Shown: positions 6,684-11,812 of the stretch, piece by piece
How positions within the stretch are numbered: the stretch's first letter is position 1
Layout of the letters: each line of letters begins with the position of its first letter
Assembly: GCA_016926235.1 (NCBI GenBank)
Contig: JAFGOZ010000508.1
Coordinates: forward strand, 1 to 11,812
Length of the DNA stretch: 11,812 nucleotides
Reading direction: 5' to 3'
Origin: Bacteroidales bacterium
GTDB taxonomy: Bacteria > Bacteroidota > Bacteroidia > Bacteroidales > UBA10428
Made by a program: the position numbers and the translations under genes
Notes under the pieces: generated by a model
What the model saw: only the letters and a program-made list of their open reading frames with translations
Told to the model about the DNA's origin: nothing
Database searches by the model: none

Positions 6684-6966
6684 CATTCCTGCTCCTGTCC
6701 CCGCCCATTCTTTAAAAGAACAATTTACAACATTTCTGTTTAACCGGCAATAACGTCATCACTATTTTATTTATGTAAAATAATTGGAATCAAGTATGTG
6801 TGGATGTACCGGTTACAATTAGTAGTACATTTTTCCTTGCCCGCTATAAGGGAAAAAAATAAGTAATAATATTGGTGAATTATGCCTTATCAGCTTTCAA
6901 CATCAAGAAAAACTAATTTGCATGATTAAGATATGTTGATATGAATAAAATTATTATATTAGATAT

Positions 6967-6974
6967 TATTTTTG
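6967..6974 (+). promoter_or_regulatory. Putative -7 box for the small lipoprotein gene
   Basis: TATTTTTG matches TAnnTTTG and lies 36 bases before the ATG at 7011, giving a leader of about 30 bases. A TTG at 6936-6938 is farther than the usual -33 spacing, so the upstream element is unresolved. Confidence 0.4.
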
Positions 6975-7010
6975 AACCAGATAAGGCTCATATAATATAA
7001 ACTACAGCTT

Positions 7011-7412
7011 ATGAAAACTCACATTTCTACGTTATATAGATTAATTTTCCTATTGATACTAACTTTGGGATTTTTAAATTCTTCTTGTAAAAAAGAGAAA
7101 GAAAAAGAATTTTGTGAAGATCCATGTAATATAGTCAGTTATAATTATGGTTCATGGGAAGCAAAATCTGTGAGTTGTATGGGTACATTAAACAGATCCT
7201 CCTGTGAAGAAAGAGACTACTTCGGCCGATGTACAGAAATCACATTTACATATGAAAGGGGTAGTATACATATTGAGGTAACCAATTTTAATAATAACGG
7301 GCAACCAATTTCTTTTAAACTTACCGTAAAATGGGATTCGGAGACATATATAAGAACGGTAAGGGATGTCTCATATTTAAATGGAGAACAAGTAAGTGCT
7401 GATTGTAATTAA
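7011..7412 (+). CDS. Small cysteine-rich lipoprotein of unknown function
   Basis: A 133-residue protein with a type II signal peptide: MKTHISTLYR, a hydrophobic core to about 22, then NSSC with the lipidated Cys at 26 and a charged KKEKEKEF spacer. The mature part has six further cysteines (35, 39, 56, 65, 74, 132), enough for three disulfides in the periplasm or at the surface. From about residue 75 on, alternating strands (ITFTYERGSIHIEVTNF, SFKLTVKWDSETYIRTV) suggest a compact beta domain. I do not recognise a named family. It is followed 178 bases later by the large T9SS substrate gene on the same strand, but the gap and a weak separate promoter suggest independent transcription. Confidence 0.82.
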   Translation: MKTHISTLYRLIFLLILTLGFLNSSCKKEKEKEFCEDPCNIVSYNYGSWEAKSVSCMGTLNRSSCEERDYFGRCTEITFTYERGSIHIEVTNFNNNGQPISFKLTVKWDSETYIRTVRDVSYLNGEQVSADCN

Positions 7413-7547
7413 TCCATTCCCAATAGTAACATTAGTGATTCAATGGAATCAGATGTTATACCATATGCGCAAATAACAATTTTTTCTCAAAAATCAGATT
7501 ATAGGGTATAATAAGAACAAAATTACAGGTCATTTTCTTTTATCATT

Positions 7548-7556
7548 TATATTTTG
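7548..7556 (+). promoter_or_regulatory. Weak -7-like element before the T9SS substrate gene
   Basis: TATATTTTG resembles TAnnTTTG with one extra spacer base. It lies 34 bases before the ATG at 7591. No supporting -33 element was found. Confidence 0.2.
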
Positions 7557-7590
7557 CAGGCTTTATCTATTAACATAAAACCGATTCATT

Positions 7591-10359
7591 ATGAAGAAAC
7601 CTGACTTTAAGGTGATAAATGCCTCAACAATTTATCGAAAGATTATTTTTTTACTCATTTTTAATCTTTTGGCACTATCGTGTTTCTCACAGGTAGCTAT
7701 GACATGGACAGGAGCTATTAGTACAGATGCAAACGATACGAACAACTGGAGCCCTAAAGTTGATTTTAGAAATAACAATTTAACGATTCCACGCATCAGT
7801 GCAGTCCCATTTCAACCTGTTTTTTCAGATAGTACCAATGCCACAATTGCAAGTGTTACCACATTTGATACTTCATCTTTTACTGTCTCAATGACAAAAA
7901 ATGCTGTACTAACAGTTAACAATAATAATTGGTGGGTTGAGGGAAAGATTAACGTTACTTCCGGAAAACTAAAAGTACGTAATAGCAGATCCTTATACCT
8001 GGACAATTACAGAGACACATTAAATATATCAGGTACAGGCATTGTCGAATGTAATTTATTTTTACTTGTTGGTGTAAGTGGTTTAAATGATGGCGGACGT
8101 ATTAATATTTCAGGTGATGGCCAGTTAAATTCACTAAATTATATTCCTGACCGGTTTTGTACATCCGATCTAAACAGAAGTGTTATCTCTATAACAGATA
8201 ATGGTAAAATGACAGTACCTGGTAACTGGTTTACTTCTGGTTCAAAAACCATTCCTCAATTAATTGCCACAAACCAGTTAAGAACAACTGCAGGAAGGGA
8301 AATTGCAGCAACTTACGATGCAGGTCTCAACAAAACTACCGTATATTCGAGAGATGCTTCACAACTATATACTACTATTACCGCAAAACAACAAGCAGTT
8401 GTGAATACCCCGGCTGAAAATACAATACGACTGGATACCAATACCCGGTATAAAGAAATCGTTTCATTTGAATGGAAATGGACAGCTACATCAGGTAGCG
8501 GATACCAATCATTTACACCGGCACAAACAGGTGATACATGTGCCCCGACTTTCCCTCAAACAGGTACAGTTTACCTGGTATGTGTAGGAAAAGATGCTAC
8601 AAATGACAGCACCTATTCAAACGAAGTGGAATATAACGTGGTATCCAACAGGGTTAGTGTTTCACCCGGAACCTCGCAACTCCTGCAACTCAATCAATCC
8701 GGATATCCTTTAACTGTTATTGAAGATAGTATTATTGACAGCAGACAATGGATGATATCTACCACATCAGGATCCGGATTTATAGCTATTCCCGGTAAAA
8801 CAGACTCTGTTTATGTTCCCGCATTTGATTCAGTTTTTACATATTATGTATTGTGTTCTTCTGTTATAGGAGGAGTAGAATACAGATCGAAAGAAGTTGT
8901 ATTTGAAGTAGTTGCCAACGGCACTATAAGAGATATTACCTGGACAGGTGAGTATAGTACAGATGCCGATGATATGAGAAACTGGGTACCAATGGCCCAT
9001 ACCTACAAAAATATTCTTCATATAGATTCAACAGGCGTTGATTGTATATTCTCCATTTCAGGTAACACTTCCATAAGGTCTGTGTCTCCGGCTAAAGGAG
9101 CAAAATTCATTGTTAATATGGCCAACACCGACACTTTGCACATGGAAATGGAACTTGCATATTATTCTGGCGAGTTTGCTATTGAGAGCGGTGTTGTTAC
9201 AGCAACCGGCTATACCCGTATTGAGGATCCGAATGCCGTATTTCGTATGACCGGAGGCAAGTACATTTCAGACAATGTATTTTTCCCGGGAAATAAAGAT
9301 GGTAATAAAGGTGCTCAATTCTACTTATCAGGAAAAGCCGTGTTGGAAGTACCCACTTTCGACAGATGGTGTAATACTGATACGACACAGAGTGTATTTC
9401 ATTTATCAGACACTGCTACTATTATAATAAATTCAAATTATGTAGATGCATTCATTTACAGGAGGGATGTAAAGGGTCAGTTTCTCACCGGTACAGGTTT
9501 CTACGTAAATTATGAATATAATGATGCAGATGTGATCACAACCATATATGTTAGTCTCCCTCCATTGGAATTGGCTAATAATAGTAGTCAAATACTTGGT
9601 GTTGATGAAACGGGAAGCGAATTAACTACTGTAAACAAAAAGGATTTTACCTCATTCGAATGGAAGTACTCAACAACAAGTGGCAGTGACTACGCCTCAT
9701 TCGATCCGGCAGTAACCACTGAAGCTTTCAGCCCTTCATTCCATGCTGCCGACACTTATTATGTAGTTTGTGAAGGAACTAATGGCACCTTAACTGAAAC
9801 AACAAGCGAAGCTGAGATAATTGTAGTATCGGTAATTATTGCACCTGCAGATACACAACGAATATTTGTTGCAACACCTGGAACTGATTTAACAGTTTCC
9901 GAATCCACAACTGCCAGTTCAAGAACATGGAAATATTCTGCTACTTCAGGCTCAGGCTACAGTTTATTCAGTACAGCCCAAAATGATACCGCATTTAGCC
10001 CGATATTTGATGCTGCTGGCACATACTATGTGGTTTGTGAAAGTGTATTTGAAACAAAACACATAATAAGTAACGAAGTGGTAATAATTGTTGACGAAGA
10101 ACAAGGCGTTTCAAATATGTTATTATCCGGTAATATCCGGTTATACCCAAATCCTTCAGCCGGGGAAATAAATATTTACGTGAAGGGATATGACAACTAT
10201 ACTGTAAAGGTAATTGACCTGCAGGGAAAAATTGTTTATGAAAAGAGTTATAAAGGCGTTTCCGGTGCTCAATCATTGAAAATACAGAATAGTGGAGTCT
10301 ACCAGTTACAAATTATCACAAAAGATGGCATAGTTTCCAGAAAAGTGATAGTTCAGTAA
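7591..10359 (+). CDS. Large secreted protein with a duplicated strand-rich/Ig-like module and a T9SS sorting domain
   Basis: A 922-residue T9SS substrate. The signal peptide has an extended n-region and a core at about 18-31, ending CFSQ (about residue 34). Two homologous units follow. Each starts with a strand-rich domain opening WTGxxSTDAxDxxNW (about 38-255 and 450-655), possibly a beta-helix or other all-beta fold, with matching internal stretches DRFCTSDLNRSV/DRWCNTDTTQSV. Each then has a pair of Ig-like repeats (about 281-352 and 353-443; 657-748 and 749-836) with the pattern (F/R)xWKxSxTSGSGYxxF...TYYVVCE...SNEVxxxVV. Residues 849-922 are a type A T9SS C-terminal domain: IRLYPNPSAGEINI, VKVIDLQGKIVYE, SGVYQLQIITKDG, SRKVIVQ. 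Such domains direct outer-membrane translocation and usually anchoring to surface lipopolysaccharide. No catalytic motif is evident; an adhesive or matrix role is an inference. It is followed by a strong terminator and converges with the next gene. Confidence 0.93.
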   Translation: MKKPDFKVINASTIYRKIIFLLIFNLLALSCFSQVAMTWTGAISTDANDTNNWSPKVDFRNNNLTIPRISAVPFQPVFSDSTNATIASVTTFDTSSFTVSMTKNAVLTVNNNNWWVEGKINVTSGKLKVRNSRSLYLDNYRDTLNISGTGIVECNLFLLVGVSGLNDGGRINISGDGQLNSLNYIPDRFCTSDLNRSVISITDNGKMTVPGNWFTSGSKTIPQLIATNQLRTTAGREIAATYDAGLNKTTVYSRDASQLYTTITAKQQAVVNTPAENTIRLDTNTRYKEIVSFEWKWTATSGSGYQSFTPAQTGDTCAPTFPQTGTVYLVCVGKDATNDSTYSNEVEYNVVSNRVSVSPGTSQLLQLNQSGYPLTVIEDSIIDSRQWMISTTSGSGFIAIPGKTDSVYVPAFDSVFTYYVLCSSVIGGVEYRSKEVVFEVVANGTIRDITWTGEYSTDADDMRNWVPMAHTYKNILHIDSTGVDCIFSISGNTSIRSVSPAKGAKFIVNMANTDTLHMEMELAYYSGEFAIESGVVTATGYTRIEDPNAVFRMTGGKYISDNVFFPGNKDGNKGAQFYLSGKAVLEVPTFDRWCNTDTTQSVFHLSDTATIIINSNYVDAFIYRRDVKGQFLTGTGFYVNYEYNDADVITTIYVSLPPLELANNSSQILGVDETGSELTTVNKKDFTSFEWKYSTTSGSDYASFDPAVTTEAFSPSFHAADTYYVVCEGTNGTLTETTSEAEIIVVSVIIAPADTQRIFVATPGTDLTVSESTTASSRTWKYSATSGSGYSLFSTAQNDTAFSPIFDAAGTYYVVCESVFETKHIISNEVVIIVDEEQGVSNMLLSGNIRLYPNPSAGEINIYVKGYDNYTVKVIDLQGKIVYEKSYKGVSGAQSLKIQNSGVYQLQIITKDGIVSRKVIVQ

Positions 10360-10382
10360 CGATAGCTGTTAATAATAAAAGT

Positions 10383-10416
10383 AAGGGGCTTGCACTAAAA
10401 GGTAGCCCCTTTTTTT
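10383..10416 (+). terminator. Rho-independent terminator of the 922-residue protein gene
   Basis: An 8-bp stem (aaggggct at 10383-10390 with agcccctt at 10404-10411) with a 13-base loop runs into a seven-T tract, 23 bases after the stop codon. Confidence 0.9.
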
Positions 10417-10586
10417 ATATTCAATAACAGGGATCGCATTTTTACTCTTTACAAATCTTTAGCTTCCCTTCAATTGGTTGTTTAAGGTCTTTAAAAAGTA
10501 TAGGTTGTACTGTTTCTATCCATTACTTAATTAGTTGACCAGGAAAATACCAATAATACAACGAAATCCTAATTATAAGTTGAACC

Positions 10587-10626
10587 AAAAAAAACATGCC
10601 GTCTATCGATTTTAGAAGGCATGTTT
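10587..10626 (-). terminator. Rho-independent terminator of the convergent T9SS substrate gene
   Basis: Read on the minus strand, aaacatgcc (10618-10626 reversed) pairs with ggcatgttt (10592-10600 reversed) in a 9-bp stem, extended inward by three pairs (10602-10604 with 10614-10616) after one mismatch. An eight-T run (10594-10587) follows. It lies about 31 bases past the stop at 10658. Confidence 0.85.
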
Positions 10627-10657
10627 CATAAAGAGCAAACACTAATTACTAATACTC

Positions 10658-11812
10658 CTACTTTTTAATGAAAGTAGATGTATACGTATTAGTTTTTGTA
10701 AATACCTGTATAATATATATACCTTGTTTCAGGTCAGAGGTATTAATTACTTTGATATCTTTATTTGAATTAAAGATAGTCTTTCCTGCTACATCTGTAA
10801 TCTTAACCAATTCAATTGATTGATCACATTCTATATTTAATTGATTAAATACAGGATTAGGATAAATTTTGAGTGATGCAACACTAATATTCTTAACACC
10901 AGTTATAGTTATACTTTTGGTAACTTCAGATCCTTGATTATCAAAAGCATCGAATGCTGATACTCCAAATAAATAATCACCCGCAGCCAGTCCCTTAACC
11001 ACATAGATCAAAGAAGGAGTTGTACCAATCTCAACAGCATCCTGGGTGATTGTATATCCAGCTATACCAAAATTATCACTAGCTGCAAACCATTTTATTG
11101 TCAGGCTGTCGCCTGCATATTTCAACGACAAGTTGAAAGGAGCAGTCGGTGCATCAATATCAATTCGAAATTCTACCGTAGCTTCATCAGATGTAAGTCC
11201 GGCACTATCCAGAGCAGATACACCAAGGATATAATCACCTGAGTGAAGACCGAAAAGTGTATCAGTTAACGCAAGAACTGTATCATATACAACCTCATTA
11301 TATGTAAGAATGTAACCAGCTATTCCTGCTGTTGTATCTCCTGGGATAGAAGCATCCCACGATAATATTACAGTATCCTGAGTTTCAGATATGGTTGCAG
11401 CCAGGTTAGCAGGAGTTGAAGGTGGGAAACCTTCCGGTACAACAGTGTAACCCATTACAGTGATATCATCCAATGAACATATATTCCACCAGTTGGCAAA
11501 CCTTATATCCATAGTTTCACCTACTATTTCTGCAGGCAATGGTATTTCTACCCATGACCAGGTTCCCAGGGCCAAAGGACTTGGAAGCAGAGAAGTATCC
11601 AGTTGGATCCATTCTCCTCCATCAATGCTTACTTCAACATTTATACCGGCAGTATCAACAGATGATCCACCCCAGTTTCTTTTTCCAAATCCAAATTGTA
11701 TTGATAGTTGTAAAACGTCAGTAATATCTATATCCACATATTGTAAGGTATCCCAGCTTCCTGAATAAGAAGTAGGCTTGGCCATCATCAATCCCATATT
11801 TCCGGATGCGTC
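10658..11812 (-). CDS. C-terminal part of a secreted multidomain protein with jelly-roll-like, Fn3-like and T9SS sorting domains (5' end outside window)
   Basis: The frame stays open to the right edge (DASGN precedes the Met at 11797), so 384 residues of a larger protein are visible and that Met is probably internal. Visible residues 1-122 look like a jelly-roll domain (MAM or carbohydrate-binding-like), with INVEVSIDGGEWIQLD (57-72), WSWVEIPLP (86-94) and a closing CSLDDITVMGY. Two Fn3-like domains follow (about 130-217 and 220-304), sharing the patterns xLSWDAS/IKWFAASDN, GIAGYxxT and GDYxxGVSAxDxxxxxS. Residues 314-384 are a type A T9SS sorting domain: LKIYPNPVFNQLNI, VKITDVAGKTIF, LKQGIYIIQVFT and FIKK at the end. 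This arrangement is common in secreted hydrolases (peptidases, glycosidases) of Bacteroidota; the catalytic part, if any, is off the window. The gene converges with the 922-residue T9SS substrate gene. Confidence 0.92.
   Translation of the reverse strand, partial: DASGNMGLMMAKPTSYSGSWDTLQYVDIDITDVLQLSIQFGFGKRNWGGSSVDTAGINVEVSIDGGEWIQLDTSLLPSPLALGTWSWVEIPLPAEIVGETMDIRFANWWNICSLDDITVMGYTVVPEGFPPSTPANLAATISETQDTVILSWDASIPGDTTAGIAGYILTYNEVVYDTVLALTDTLFGLHSGDYILGVSALDSAGLTSDEATVEFRIDIDAPTAPFNLSLKYAGDSLTIKWFAASDNFGIAGYTITQDAVEIGTTPSLIYVVKGLAAGDYLFGVSAFDAFDNQGSEVTKSITITGVKNISVASLKIYPNPVFNQLNIECDQSIELVKITDVAGKTIFNSNKDIKVINTSDLKQGIYIIQVFTKTNTYTSTFIKK

Larger units (their letters stand above)
6643..7010. 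other. Divergent intergenic region between the membrane FISUMP gene and the small lipoprotein gene
   Basis: No gene is seen. It carries a putative -7 box for each direction (listed separately) and an AT-rich inverted repeat (tttttcctt at 6830-6838 with aagggaaaaa at 6848-6857) that could be a hairpin or an operator. The repeat's function is unknown. Confidence 0.5.

Noticed and set aside
9995..10276. A 93-codon minus-strand open frame
   Set aside because: It is antisense to the fourth Ig-like repeat and sorting domain of the 922-residue protein and has no features of its own.
1..11812. CRISPR arrays, toxin-antitoxin pairs, phage genes, riboswitches
   Set aside because: No regularly spaced repeats, recognisable protein pairs, phage functions or known leader folds were found on reading both strands.

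Overview
The window looks like chromosomal DNA of a member of the Bacteroidota. It is AT-rich. Two secreted proteins end in type A sorting domains of the type IX secretion system (T9SS), a system largely confined to this phylum. There are two FISUMP-domain proteins and several exported proteins or lipoproteins. The -7 boxes match the Bacteroidota consensus TAnnTTTG, and starts lack clear Shine-Dalgarno sequences. The sequence does not allow an order or genus to be named.

Layout from left to right. A tRNA-Pro(GGG) gene lies on the minus strand with its own terminator and -7 box (12-171). An intergenic stretch leads to a plus-strand gene for a 574-residue exported protein of unknown function (661-2385). 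Facing it is a minus-strand lipoprotein gene with a C-terminal FISUMP domain (2573-3670). From 3671 to 4966 there is no intact gene of normal size. This stretch holds a small element with IS-like inverted ends and no transposase (about 3922-4070), a pseudogene for a short exported protein broken by a stop and a frameshift (4106-4538), and two tiny open frames (4602-4703 and 4713-4847). Next come two minus-strand genes 47 bases apart, probably one transcript. The upstream one encodes a multi-pass membrane protein with a FISUMP domain (5677-6642). The downstream one encodes a six-helix membrane protein resembling DUF998/Frag1 proteins, with an unusual cysteine cluster (4967-5629). After a divergent intergenic region come two plus-strand genes: a small cysteine-rich lipoprotein (7011-7412) and a 922-residue T9SS substrate built from a duplicated module (7591-10359). 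The window ends in a convergent minus-strand gene, cut by the right edge, encoding the C-terminal part of another T9SS substrate with a jelly-roll-like and two Fn3-like domains (10658-11812).

Most intact genes encode cell-envelope or secreted proteins, and no metabolic pathway is visible. The region between the two FISUMP genes shows gene decay and possible insertion-element activity. I see no CRISPR array, toxin-antitoxin pair, phage module or clearly new multi-gene system. The most unusual items are the Cys-rich membrane protein beside the membrane-embedded FISUMP protein, the duplicated architecture of the 922-residue protein, and the decayed segment at 3920-4850.
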